Positions 9,088-16,568 of a stretch of DNA of 42,946 nt are shown one piece after another. A program made the translations under genes and the position numbers. The DNA is from Clostridia bacterium (GTDB lineage Bacteria; Bacillota; Clostridia; Christensenellales; CAG-314): contig JAVVRZ010000001.1 of the NCBI GenBank assembly GCA_036654455.1, positions 407,332 to 450,277 of the forward strand, in the 5' to 3' direction. The notes under the pieces were generated by a model. It was not told the DNA's origin, made no database searches, and was given only the letters and a program-made list of their open reading frames with translations. Position 1 is the stretch's first letter; each line of letters starts with the position of its first letter.

Positions 9088-9770
9088 AGTAGAAAGCCTA
9101 GCGATAACGCAACAAGGAAAATACCTGCAAAATAACTGGCGCTATTGCAAATTAAAATGCTTTTTTTGCGCCATTTATAATTATATAATACTATAAAATA
9201 ATCGGATATCATAAATAATGTCATTCCTACGGCAAAAAGAGTGGCAAAAACACTCTGTCTATACGTAGCTATGCAAATGCTAAGTAATGCGCAAATAGAT
9301 ATTGTCATAAGGTAAGCTACGACTAACCAAGCGCTATTGCCAAAACTAATAAGTTTAAGCCTTTGAGCGACTATTATAAGTATAAATAAAACAAAACACC
9401 CTAGTAGCCCCCAGCTATATGTCGTAAACGGAACGCCAAAAATATTAATCATATAAACTAAGGTTGCAAGTAAGGCAATGTTGCCTACATAAAAAATAAT
9501 TCCGCCGTTGACTAGCCCTTCTTTTGTATTTGTAGTAACTAAAAAGATATCGCCTGCAAGCGTAAAGACAAGCCCAACCAACATTGCAATTTGAATAATC
9601 GGTCTAGTAAAGTTGAGGGCAGAGCCAACTACGGCTAAGGCGAAATAGAGAACGGCTAGGATAGTCTTAACAACTATTCTATTTGTACGATTTTGCCTAA
9701 CTTCAACAAAGAAATATATAAATAGTAGTACCGCATAGACTACTAAAAATAGTATTTGATATAATTGCAT
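9084..9770 (-). CDS. YhhN/TMEM86-family membrane protein (lysoplasmalogenase family)
   Basis: This is a 228-aa integral membrane protein with about eight hydrophobic helices. Two signatures of the YhhN/TMEM86 family are visible: a GDIFL motif in the third to fourth helix and SDYFI late in the protein. Characterised members hydrolyse the vinyl-ether bond of lysoplasmalogens, and many clostridia make plasmalogens. It is the first gene of the glycogen operon, with GGGGG before the ATG, and overlaps the MalQ-like gene by four bases. The link to glucan metabolism is unexplained. Family assignment is fairly sure; the reaction in this organism is inferred. Confidence 0.75.
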   Translation of the reverse strand: MQLYQILFLVVYAVLLFIYFFVEVRQNRTNRIVVKTILAVLYFALAVVGSALNFTRPIIQIAMLVGLVFTLAGDIFLVTTNTKEGLVNGGIIFYVGNIALLATLVYMINIFGVPFTTYSWGLLGCFVLFILIIVAQRLKLISFGNSAWLVVAYLMTISICALLSICIATYRQSVFATLFAVGMTLFMISDYFIVLYNYKWRKKSILICNSASYFAGIFLVALSLGFLL

Positions 9771-9864
9771 TTGTTCCCCCTACTTTGTTTACGCAAAATA
9801 ATTATATCATATTTTATAGTAACAATAAAGGTATTTACATAAAAAATCTGTCGCAAAATGTTGA

Positions 9865-9900
9865 TTAAAAAAATGGGACTACCTAAGTAGTCCCAAAAAA
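9865..9900 (-). terminator. Intrinsic terminator of the tdh-kbl operon
   Basis: GGGACTAC and GTAGTCCC (9875-9894, loop of four) are followed on the minus strand by a T-run, just after the kbl stop. An A/T-run on the other side could make it bidirectional, though no plus-strand gene ends here. Confidence 0.88.
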
Positions 9901-9914
9901 CAATAGTTTAAAAA

Positions 9915-11105
9915 TTAAAATGCTAATTCTTTTTTTACTTCAATAAAGGCTTCGACGCAGTTGTCAATGTCGGCTTTTGTATGAGAGGCTGACATTTGAG
10001 TACGTATTCTAGCTTTATTTTGAGGTACGACAGGATAGTAGAAACCTACTACGTAGATGCCCTTTTTAAGCATAGCTTCGGCAACGTTTGCTGCAAGCGT
10101 TGCGTCAAACAACATTACAGGCACAATCGGGTGTCCTTGTCCGGCAAGCGTAAAACCAGCGTCCGTCATTCTTTGACGGAAATAACTTGCGTTATCCATT
10201 ACACGTTTGCAAGAAGAAGTATCGTTTTTAAGAATTTTAAGAATTTCCAAAGTAGTAGCGGCTATTGAGGGAGCAAGCGTATTACTAAACAAATAAGGAC
10301 GACTTCTTTGACGCAAAAGGTCTATGATACCTTTTCTACCGCTTGTAAAGCCACCAGATGCCCCGCCAAGCGCCTTACCTAGCGTGCCGGTAATAATGTC
10401 TACCCTATTAGTTACGCCACAGTACTCGGGCGTTCCCCTGCCTGTTGCGCCTACAAAGCCCGTTGCGTGAGAGTCGTCTACCACTACAAGACAGTCGTAT
10501 TTATCGGCAAGAGCGCATATACCTGCAAGGTCGGCAATTATACCGTCCATTGAGAAAACACCGTCGGTTACAATAATCTTTTGTCTTGCGCCCTTATCAT
10601 TTGCCTCTTTGATACACTGTTCTAGGCTTGCCATATCGTTGTTTTTGTATCTTAAACGCATAGCTTTGCTTAGCCTTACGCCATCAATAATACTTGCGTG
10701 ATTGAGTTCGTCGCTAATTATAGCGTCCTCTGCCGTTGTGATTGTTTCAAATAAACCGCCGTTTGCATCAAAGCAAGAAGAATAAAGAATGGTGTCTTCG
10801 GTTGAAAGATAGTCGCTTAAACTAGCCTCTAATTCCTTGTGGACGCTTTGAGTGCCACAAATAAATCTTACGCTTGACATACCATAGCCGTATTTGTCAT
10901 AGCTAAGTTTTGCCGCCTTAATTACACGTTTGTCGTCGCAAAGTCCTAAATAATTGTTAGCGCAAAAATTAATAACGCCCCTACTTGCAGTAGTATCGAT
11001 AATGTTACTTTGCGGTGTGGTAATTATTCTCTCGGTCTTCCACAAGCCTTGCTCTTTGATACTGTCGTTAAGCGAGTCTACAATTTGTTTGCTGTTATTA
11101 TACAT
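9915..11105 (-). CDS. kbl: Glycine C-acetyltransferase (2-amino-3-ketobutyrate CoA ligase)
   Basis: This 396-aa fold-type I pyridoxal-phosphate enzyme cleaves 2-amino-3-oxobutyrate with CoA to glycine and acetyl-CoA. The length matches the family. The cofactor lysine is K244 in TGTLGKALGGASGG, and the DDSHATGF motif (210-217) carries the aspartate that holds the pyridine nitrogen. It follows tdh with a gap of three bases, forming the classical two-step threonine degradation pathway. The start is supported by a GGGGGAA site inside the end of tdh. The other alpha-oxoamine synthases (BioF, HemA) are excluded by the neighbour rather than by motif alone. Confidence 0.95.
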   Translation of the reverse strand: MYNNSKQIVDSLNDSIKEQGLWKTERIITTPQSNIIDTTASRGVINFCANNYLGLCDDKRVIKAAKLSYDKYGYGMSSVRFICGTQSVHKELEASLSDYLSTEDTILYSSCFDANGGLFETITTAEDAIISDELNHASIIDGVRLSKAMRLRYKNNDMASLEQCIKEANDKGARQKIIVTDGVFSMDGIIADLAGICALADKYDCLVVVDDSHATGFVGATGRGTPEYCGVTNRVDIITGTLGKALGGASGGFTSGRKGIIDLLRQRSRPYLFSNTLAPSIAATTLEILKILKNDTSSCKRVMDNASYFRQRMTDAGFTLAGQGHPIVPVMLFDATLAANVAEAMLKKGIYVVGFYYPVVPQNKARIRTQMSASHTKADIDNCVEAFIEVKKELAF

Positions 11106-11108
11106 TGA

Positions 11109-12158
11109 TTATTCCCCCTTACTCCAATTTAATATTACTTTGCCACATTCTGCCTTATCCATAAGTTCAAATCCTTGAAGATAATCAGTATAGTCAAAGT
11201 GATGAGTGATAATTTTGCTAATATCTAGTCCGCCTTGTAGCATAGATGTCATCTTGTGCCACGTTTCAAAAACTTTACGACCGTAAATACCCTTGATGTT
11301 AAGTTGCCCAAAGATTATACGCTCCCAGTCGACTTGGGTATTTTGACTTAAAATACCTAAACAAGCTATATTTCCGCCATTAATCATATTCTCTATCATT
11401 TCGGCAAAAGCGTATTTGTTGCCCGACATTTCATAACCTATGTCAAAGCCTTCTTTCATACCCAGTTCTTTTTGAAGTTGCTTTAATGATTTATTAGCCG
11501 TATTTACGGTAATTACGTTGGGAACGACTTTTTTAGCTAGTTCAAGTCTATAATCGTTGACGTCGGTAATTACTACTTTTCTCGCCCCGTTATGTAGACA
11601 AATTGCCGAAGCCATAATGCCGATTGAGCCTGCGCCTGTAATAAGCACGTCTTCGCCGACTACGTCATAAGTAAGCGCAGTGTGAGTAGCGTTGCCAAAC
11701 GGGTCAAAAATTGCGTACATATCTTCGGGTATTGATTTGTCGCACGCCCAAAGGTTAGCAAGAGGAATATTTGCATATTGCGCAAAAATACCTTGTCTGT
11801 TAACGCCAATGCCTAAGGTGTTATTACACATATCGAGTTGACCACGTCTACAATTACGACAAGTACCACAAGTAATATGACCTTCGGCGCTTACTAAATC
11901 GCCAACTTTGAAGTTTGTAGGTCTATCGCTCTTAATTTCTACAATTTCGCCTACAAATTCGTGTCCTATTACCATAGGAATAGGAACATTCTTCGCCGTC
12001 CATTCGTCATAACGGTAGATATGTAAATCCGTACCACAAATTGCTGTCTTTCTAATCTTAATTAAAGCCTCGTTTTGTTGTAAGAGAGGTATATCAACCC
12101 TTTCGAGTTCTAGCCCTTTGCTAGGATATCTCTTGACTAATGCGTCCATTTTTGGCAT
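11109..12158 (-). CDS. tdh: L-threonine 3-dehydrogenase
   Basis: This 349-aa zinc-dependent medium-chain dehydrogenase converts threonine to 2-amino-3-oxobutyrate with NAD+. The catalytic zinc cysteine C41 lies in AICGTDLHIY and the second ligand region is GHEFVGEI. The structural zinc site shows four cysteines in CGTCRNCRRGQLDMC. A Rossmann GAGSIG motif follows. The open frame extends 33 bases further upstream, but AAAGGAG lies nine bases before the ATG at 12158 and the protein then starts as family members do. It is the first gene of the tdh-kbl operon with a promoter at 12196-12224. A sorbitol dehydrogenase identity is possible in principle, but kbl next door settles it. Confidence 0.94.
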   Translation of the reverse strand: MPKMDALVKRYPSKGLELERVDIPLLQQNEALIKIRKTAICGTDLHIYRYDEWTAKNVPIPMVIGHEFVGEIVEIKSDRPTNFKVGDLVSAEGHITCGTCRNCRRGQLDMCNNTLGIGVNRQGIFAQYANIPLANLWACDKSIPEDMYAIFDPFGNATHTALTYDVVGEDVLITGAGSIGIMASAICLHNGARKVVITDVNDYRLELAKKVVPNVITVNTANKSLKQLQKELGMKEGFDIGYEMSGNKYAFAEMIENMINGGNIACLGILSQNTQVDWERIIFGQLNIKGIYGRKVFETWHKMTSMLQGGLDISKIITHHFDYTDYLQGFELMDKAECGKVILNWSKGE

Positions 12159-12195
12159 AAAAATTTGCTCCTTTGTTATATATTTTTTCACCCAT

Positions 12196-12224
12196 ATTCT
12201 AGCACACTTTGTAATAGTTTACAA
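12196..12224 (-). promoter_or_regulatory. Predicted tdh-kbl promoter
   Basis: On the minus strand, TTGTAA (12219-12224), a 17-base spacer and TAGAAT (12196-12201) predict a start near 12189, about 30 bases before the tdh start codon. Confidence 0.65.
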
Positions 12225-12357
12225 CTACGATTGAACATATTATTAAATATTTGCAAATATTTTTATTGAAGAAAATTATTAAATATATATAATTTTTTTG
12301 CGGCAAGCTATTTTAAATACAACTCAAATTATCTTTTTGCCAGTACTTTTTTGACAA

Positions 12358-12395
12358 TAAAAAAATTCTTCTATACTGTTAAGATATAGAAGAAT
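12358..12395 (-). terminator. Intrinsic terminator after ppa
   Basis: An 11-bp stem (12365-12375 with 12385-12395, loop of nine) is followed on the minus strand by a T-run of eight, 28 bases after the ppa stop codon. Confidence 0.88.
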
Positions 12396-12422
12396 ATTAA
12401 TTAAAATTGCATACAAACTAGA

Positions 12423-12962
12423 TTATTTATATTCGTCGCCAAAAATTTGTTGGTAACAATCAAATGACTTTTGTATTACTCTAATTGCTTCGTCTGCGCC
12501 CCTAACTTTATCTACGGCAGTTTCCATACCTTCAAGCGCCTTATAAACGGTAAAAAAGTGCCTTATTTCGTCAAAAGTATGACTGGGTAAGTCGCAAATA
12601 TCCTTATAGGTGTTGTACATTGGGTCTGAAAAAGGTATGGCGATAATTTTTTCATCTAGTCTAGAATTGTCCATCATACTAATTACGCCTATCGGGTAGC
12701 ATCTAACCATAACCATAGGTTCGATTGCCTCGCTAGAAAGTATAAGCACGTCTAGCGGATCGCCGTCGTCGGCATAAGTGCGAGGTATAAAACCATAGTT
12801 TGCCGGATAGTGAGTAGAGGTATACAGTATGCGGTCAAGAATAAGTAGTCCTGTTTCTTTGTCAAGCTCATATTTCTTTTTACTGCCTTTTTCTATCTCT
12901 ACAACGGCTATAAAGTCCGTAGTAGATATTCGTTTTTTGTTTATTCCGTGCCAGATATTCAT
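12423..12962 (-). CDS. ppa: Inorganic pyrophosphatase, family I
   Basis: This 179-aa cytoplasmic enzyme hydrolyses pyrophosphate and pulls biosynthetic reactions forward. The family I signature DDGDPLDVLI is intact and supplies the metal-binding aspartates. The YPANYGFIPRT stretch just before it is also typical. The length is normal. It is a single-gene unit with a consensus promoter and its own terminator. Many clostridia use family II enzymes instead, so a family I form is mildly informative about lineage. GGTGGGG lies a few bases before the ATG. Confidence 0.95.
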   Translation of the reverse strand: MNIWHGINKKRISTTDFIAVVEIEKGSKKKYELDKETGLLILDRILYTSTHYPANYGFIPRTYADDGDPLDVLILSSEAIEPMVMVRCYPIGVISMMDNSRLDEKIIAIPFSDPMYNTYKDICDLPSHTFDEIRHFFTVYKALEGMETAVDKVRGADEAIRVIQKSFDCYQQIFGDEYK

Positions 12963-12990
12963 TTTTTCCCCACCTTATAATTGATAATTA

Positions 12991-13019
12991 ATTATACTTA
13001 AAATGTATTGCCTTGTCAA
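12991..13019 (-). promoter_or_regulatory. Consensus promoter of ppa
   Basis: On the minus strand, a perfect TTGACA (13014-13019), a 17-base spacer and a perfect TATAAT (12991-12996) make this one of the two best housekeeping promoters in the window. High constitutive expression is expected. Confidence 0.85.
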
Positions 13020-13045
13020 TAAATATTTTATACGGCTAAGTGGTT

Positions 13046-13083
13046 AAAAAGAGCTGTAAAAATAATTTTCTACAACTCTTTTT
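13046..13083 (-). terminator. Intrinsic terminator after the aminotransferase
   Basis: An eight-pair stem (13051-13058 with 13071-13078, one G-U pair on the minus strand) is flanked by T-rich sequence on its minus-strand exit side. It lies about 35 bases beyond the aminotransferase stop. Confidence 0.75.
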
Positions 13084-13116
13084 ATAGTTAACTAATTAAC
13101 TTGATAAAACTAAGTT

Positions 13117-14316
13117 TTATTTAACTTCTGCCAAAAAATCTTTAATGCGGTCAAGCCCTTCGTTTATCTTTTCAATGTTTGTCGCATAGGAAAGCCTAAT
13201 AAAGTTTGGAGCTCCAAAACCCTCGCAAGGAATAACGGCAACCGAAACATTGTCGATAATCAAGCTTGCAAGTTTGTTAGCGCCATCTATTACTACGCCG
13301 TTATAGCTCTTGCCAAAGAAACTTGAAACGTCAACCATAATATAGAATGCGCCCTTAGCGTGAATAGCTTTAACGCCCTTAATTGTACTCAATTTCTCTA
13401 ACATACGATTGCGACGAGCTAAGAATGTCGAGCGCATTTCGTCTAAGAAACTTTCGTCGCTATTTAATGCGACTTGCGAAGCATATTGCGAAGGAGTGTT
13501 AGCGTTACTGCTCTCGTGGCTTTGTAGTCCGTCCATAAGTTTAGCTACCCTTGTTGTGGGAGCTGCCGCAAACCCGATACGCCAACCTGTCATAGCGTAG
13601 GCTTTGCTCATACCGTTGATAACTATTGTGCGGTCGTACATACCGTCTAAACTTGCGATAGATACGTGTTTGTTACCATCATATACTAACTTTTCATAAA
13701 TTTCGTCGGCTACTACCCAAATGTTGGGGTGTCTTCTTAGTACGGCTGCTATGCTTTCTAACTGTTCTCTTGAATACACTGCGCCTGTTGGGTTAGACGG
13801 CGAATTGAGAATAAGCGCCTTAGTCTTACTCGTAATGGCTTTTTCTAAGTCGCTTGGATTGACTATAAACTCATTTTCGGCAAGACAATTAACAACTACG
13901 CTTTTGCCTCCGCAAATGCCAACTAATTCGGGGTAAGTCAACCAGTAAGGCGCAAGAATAATTACTTCGTCGCCCTCGTCTACAAGCACTTGCAAAGCGT
14001 TAAATAACGATTGTTTAGCTCCGTTACTAACTACAATTTGAGTTTTGTCGTAAACTAAGTCATTATCTCTCTTAAATTTATCGCATACGGCTTGCCTCAA
14101 AACAGGAGTACCCGAACTTGCGGTGTACTTCGTCATACCTTTATCTAAGGCTTCTTTGCCGGCTTCTACTATATGCTTAGGAGTGTTAAAATCAGGTTCG
14201 CCCACGCCAAACGATATAACGTTAACTCCCTTTGCCTTTAACTCGTTGCTCTTTGCGGTAATAGCCAAAGTCAAACTCGGCGATACTGCAAGACATCTTT
14301 TGCTAAAATTTTCCAT
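13117..14316 (-). CDS. Class I aspartate-type aminotransferase
   Basis: This 399-aa pyridoxal-phosphate aminotransferase belongs to the I-gamma (aspartate/prephenate) group. Visible are NSPSNPTGAVYS (171-182), the VADEIYEKLVYD segment, and the cofactor lysine K238 in SKAYAMTGWRIGFA. It transfers amino groups between aspartate or related amino acids and 2-oxoglutarate. It lies 63 bases downstream of the carbamate kinase gene on the same strand, with a weak hairpin between them and no separate promoter found. Co-transcription with the ornithine carbamoyltransferase pair is likely, which would link it to nitrogen flow from arginine/citrulline use. Exact substrate choice cannot be read from sequence. 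Confidence 0.9.
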   Translation of the reverse strand: MENFSKRCLAVSPSLTLAITAKSNELKAKGVNVISFGVGEPDFNTPKHIVEAGKEALDKGMTKYTASSGTPVLRQAVCDKFKRDNDLVYDKTQIVVSNGAKQSLFNALQVLVDEGDEVIILAPYWLTYPELVGICGGKSVVVNCLAENEFIVNPSDLEKAITSKTKALILNSPSNPTGAVYSREQLESIAAVLRRHPNIWVVADEIYEKLVYDGNKHVSIASLDGMYDRTIVINGMSKAYAMTGWRIGFAAAPTTRVAKLMDGLQSHESSNANTPSQYASQVALNSDESFLDEMRSTFLARRNRMLEKLSTIKGVKAIHAKGAFYIMVDVSSFFGKSYNGVVIDGANKLASLIIDNVSVAVIPCEGFGAPNFIRLSYATNIEKINEGLDRIKDFLAEVK

Positions 14317-14345
14317 TTCTAACTCCTTTTTTGTTAAAAATACTT

Positions 14346-14364
14346 AAACTAAGTTGTTTAGTTT
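14346..14364 (-). terminator. Weak hairpin between carbamate kinase and aminotransferase genes
   Basis: A seven-pair AT-rich stem with a five-base loop is followed on the minus strand, after a short gap, by five Ts. It may be a leaky terminator that lowers aminotransferase expression relative to the arc genes. Confidence 0.4.
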
Positions 14365-14379
14365 CTAAAACGGTTGATA

Positions 14380-15306
14380 CTATTCTGTAATGACTGTTCC
14401 GCTCTTACCCGCAAGAGCAAGCGCTGTTTTTTCAAGATTGGCAATTACAGCTTGCTTATCGCTACCTTTTACAAATGATAAGGCGCTACTTACCTTAGGA
14501 AGCATACTTCCCTTGCCAAACTGCCCCTCAGCCATTAATTTTTCGGCTTGCGAAACGGTTAAAACGTCAAGGTCAACTTGATTAGGCTTGCCAAAGTTTA
14601 TACTTACCTTGTCAACTGCGGTAAGTATAACAAGCTTGTCGGCAGAAATAATCTTAGCAAGTAAAGCGCTTGCAAAGTCTTTGTCTATTACTGCTGGTAC
14701 GCCAACATATTTGCCGTCTTGTTCGATTACCGGAATACCGCCTCCGCCAACTGTAATTACTATGCAATTTGAGTTGATTAAAGTAGATATAACGTCTTTT
14801 TCAACTATATCGATTGGTAGTGGCGAAGCTACAACTCTACGAAAACCTTGCGCTCCAAAGTCCTTCATAATATAGCCGTTTTCCCTTTCGAGTATCTCAG
14901 CCTTTTGTTTGTCGACAAATGCGCCGATTGGTTTAGTTGGGTTAGTAAAGCCCGAGTCGTCTTTATTTACAATAACTTGGGTAACTACCGCTACTGCCGA
15001 ACGAACAATATTCCTTCTTTTAAGTTCGGTTTGTAGAGCGTTTTGTAAATGATAGCCTATATAACCTTGACTCATTGCCCCACATTCGGGAAAAGGCATT
15101 ATCGGCGTAGAGTTATCAACCTTATTAGCCGTTTCAAATACGCTATTTATCATACCTACTTGCGGACCGTTACCATGAGTGACAACTACGCTGTGTCCTT
15201 GTTCGATTAGGTCGACTATTGCCTTTGCGGTATTAATTACAAGTTCCTTTTGTTGAGTAGGAGTACTGCCAAGAGCATTACCCCCGAGCGCTACGACAAG
15301 TTTCAT
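14380..15306 (-). CDS. arcC: Carbamate kinase
   Basis: This 308-aa amino-acid-kinase-fold enzyme transfers phosphate from carbamoyl phosphate to ADP, yielding ATP, ammonia and CO2. The N-terminus [10 protein letters not shown] and the later THGNGPQVG motif are diagnostic of carbamate kinase. Length is normal. The start overlaps the ornithine carbamoyltransferase stop by four bases, so the two are translated together. This pair completes the energy-yielding half of arginine fermentation. The upstream arginine deiminase (arcA) is absent from the window, so citrulline may come from elsewhere in the genome or from outside the cell. Confidence 0.96.
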   Translation of the reverse strand: MKLVVALGGNALGSTPTQQKELVINTAKAIVDLIEQGHSVVVTHGNGPQVGMINSVFETANKVDNSTPIMPFPECGAMSQGYIGYHLQNALQTELKRRNIVRSAVAVVTQVIVNKDDSGFTNPTKPIGAFVDKQKAEILERENGYIMKDFGAQGFRRVVASPLPIDIVEKDVISTLINSNCIVITVGGGGIPVIEQDGKYVGVPAVIDKDFASALLAKIISADKLVILTAVDKVSINFGKPNQVDLDVLTVSQAEKLMAEGQFGKGSMLPKVSSALSFVKGSDKQAVIANLEKTALALAGKSGTVITE

Positions 15307-16325
15307 ACTCTTTTTCTGCCCCCGTCTATTGTAGCTACCATAATAGCTTTAATAGTGTGCATACGGTTTTCGGCTTCGTCAAATACTTTACTATTTTCAC
15401 AACGGAAAACTTCGTCGCTAACTTCCATTTCTTTTAGACCATATTTTTCAAATATATCTTTGCCAACTGAGGTTTCTAGGTCGTGGAAAGAAGGTAGACA
15501 ATGTAAGAAGATACAATTCTTGTTGCCAGTCTTCTTATACATATCCATAGTTACTCTATAAGGTTCAAGCAATTTAATACGTTGCTCGTATTGAGCTTCT
15601 TCGCCCATAGATACCCAAACGTCGGTATAAAGCACGTCTGCGCCAGCTACGCCTTCTTCGACATTGTCTGTTAAGGTAACGCTACCGCCGGTTTGTTTGC
15701 AAAGGTCTTTCATTTGATTTACTAAGTCTTGGCTAGGGAATAATTCCTTAGGAGCAAGTCCTACAAAGTGCATACCGAGTTTTGCGCAAATTATCATAAG
15801 GCTGTTGCCCATATTATTACGAGCGTCGCCTACGTATACTAATTTAACTTGATTTAGGGGTTTGTCAACAAATTCTCTTATTGTCATAACGTCGGCAAGA
15901 ACTTGTGTGGGGTGATATTGGTCGGTTAAACCATTCCAAACTGGTACGCCTGCGTGTTTGGCAAGAAGTTCAACTACTCTTTGCTCAAAACCACGATATT
16001 CGATACCGTCATAAAATCTACCAAGAACTTTTGCAGTATCTTCGAGAGATTCTTTTTTGCCCATTTGACTATTAGATAAGAAAGTTACGTTTGCGCCCTC
16101 GTCAAAGCAAGCTGTTTCAAATGCGCAACGAGTACGTGTGCTTGTCTTGTCAAATAACAAAACGATGTTTCTGTTTTCTAGACCTCTGCCTACTTTGCCC
16201 TGTTGTTTTTTGGTCTTTAATTCCTTAGCTAAGTCCAATAAATACATAATTTCTTCGGGAGTGTAATCCAAGAGTGTCAATAAACTTCTGCCTACAAGAT
16301 TAATTTTCATAGTGTGTTCGTACAA
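15303..16325 (-). CDS. arcB: Ornithine carbamoyltransferase, TTG start
   Basis: This 340-aa enzyme interconverts ornithine plus carbamoyl phosphate and citrulline. The carbamoyl-phosphate site STRTRCAFE, the [20 protein letters not shown] loop and the ornithine motif HCLPSFHD are present, so this is not one of the YgeW-type relatives. The start at 16325 is a TTG codon preceded by GGAGG at nine bases. The first ATG, 15 bases downstream, would leave a 24-base gap to that site, so TTG is preferred. It is first in an operon with carbamate kinase. Pairing with arcC suggests the catabolic direction. A promoter and an inverted repeat lie upstream. Confidence 0.94.
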   Translation of the reverse strand: MYEHTMKINLVGRSLLTLLDYTPEEIMYLLDLAKELKTKKQQGKVGRGLENRNIVLLFDKTSTRTRCAFETACFDEGANVTFLSNSQMGKKESLEDTAKVLGRFYDGIEYRGFEQRVVELLAKHAGVPVWNGLTDQYHPTQVLADVMTIREFVDKPLNQVKLVYVGDARNNMGNSLMIICAKLGMHFVGLAPKELFPSQDLVNQMKDLCKQTGGSVTLTDNVEEGVAGADVLYTDVWVSMGEEAQYEQRIKLLEPYRVTMDMYKKTGNKNCIFLHCLPSFHDLETSVGKDIFEKYGLKEMEVSDEVFRCENSKVFDEAENRMHTIKAIMVATIDGGRKRV

Positions 16326-16361
16326 AACGTACGACCTCCTTTATTATTTTCTTTCATTTCC

Positions 16362-16389
16362 ATTATAACATTAAGCCGACAAAAATCAA
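16362..16389 (-). promoter_or_regulatory. Predicted arcBC promoter
   Basis: On the minus strand, TTGATT (16384-16389), a 16-base spacer and a perfect TATAAT (16362-16367) predict a start near 16355, about 30 bases upstream of the TTG start codon. Confidence 0.65.
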
Positions 16390-16429
16390 GCAAAAAGCCG
16401 TCTGTTTTTTCCATTATTGTTAAAAGTTC

Positions 16430-16446
16430 TGTAACATTCTGTTACA
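16430..16446. promoter_or_regulatory. Candidate operator between divergent arcBC and peptidase genes
   Basis: TGTAACA-N3-TGTTACA is a perfect inverted repeat centred about 83 bases upstream of the arcBC start and about 102 upstream of the divergent peptidase start. Its shape and position suit a dimeric activator, for example of the Crp/Fnr class that often controls arginine fermentation genes. That assignment is inference only. Confidence 0.5.
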
Positions 16447-16504
16447 TATATAATATTTTATTTGTTAAATATTTTAAAAAAACTAATTTTATTTTGCTTA
16501 GGTA

Positions 16505-16533
16505 TTGCATTCTAGCTTAAACTATGACATAAT
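16505..16533 (+). promoter_or_regulatory. Predicted promoter of the M16C peptidase gene
   Basis: TTGCAT (16505-16510), a 17-base spacer and CATAAT (16528-16533) predict a start near 16540. AAAGGAGA follows shortly before the ATG at 16569. Confidence 0.65.
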
Positions 16534-16568
16534 ACAAAAGTATGAACATATTTTAAAGGAGATATTTT

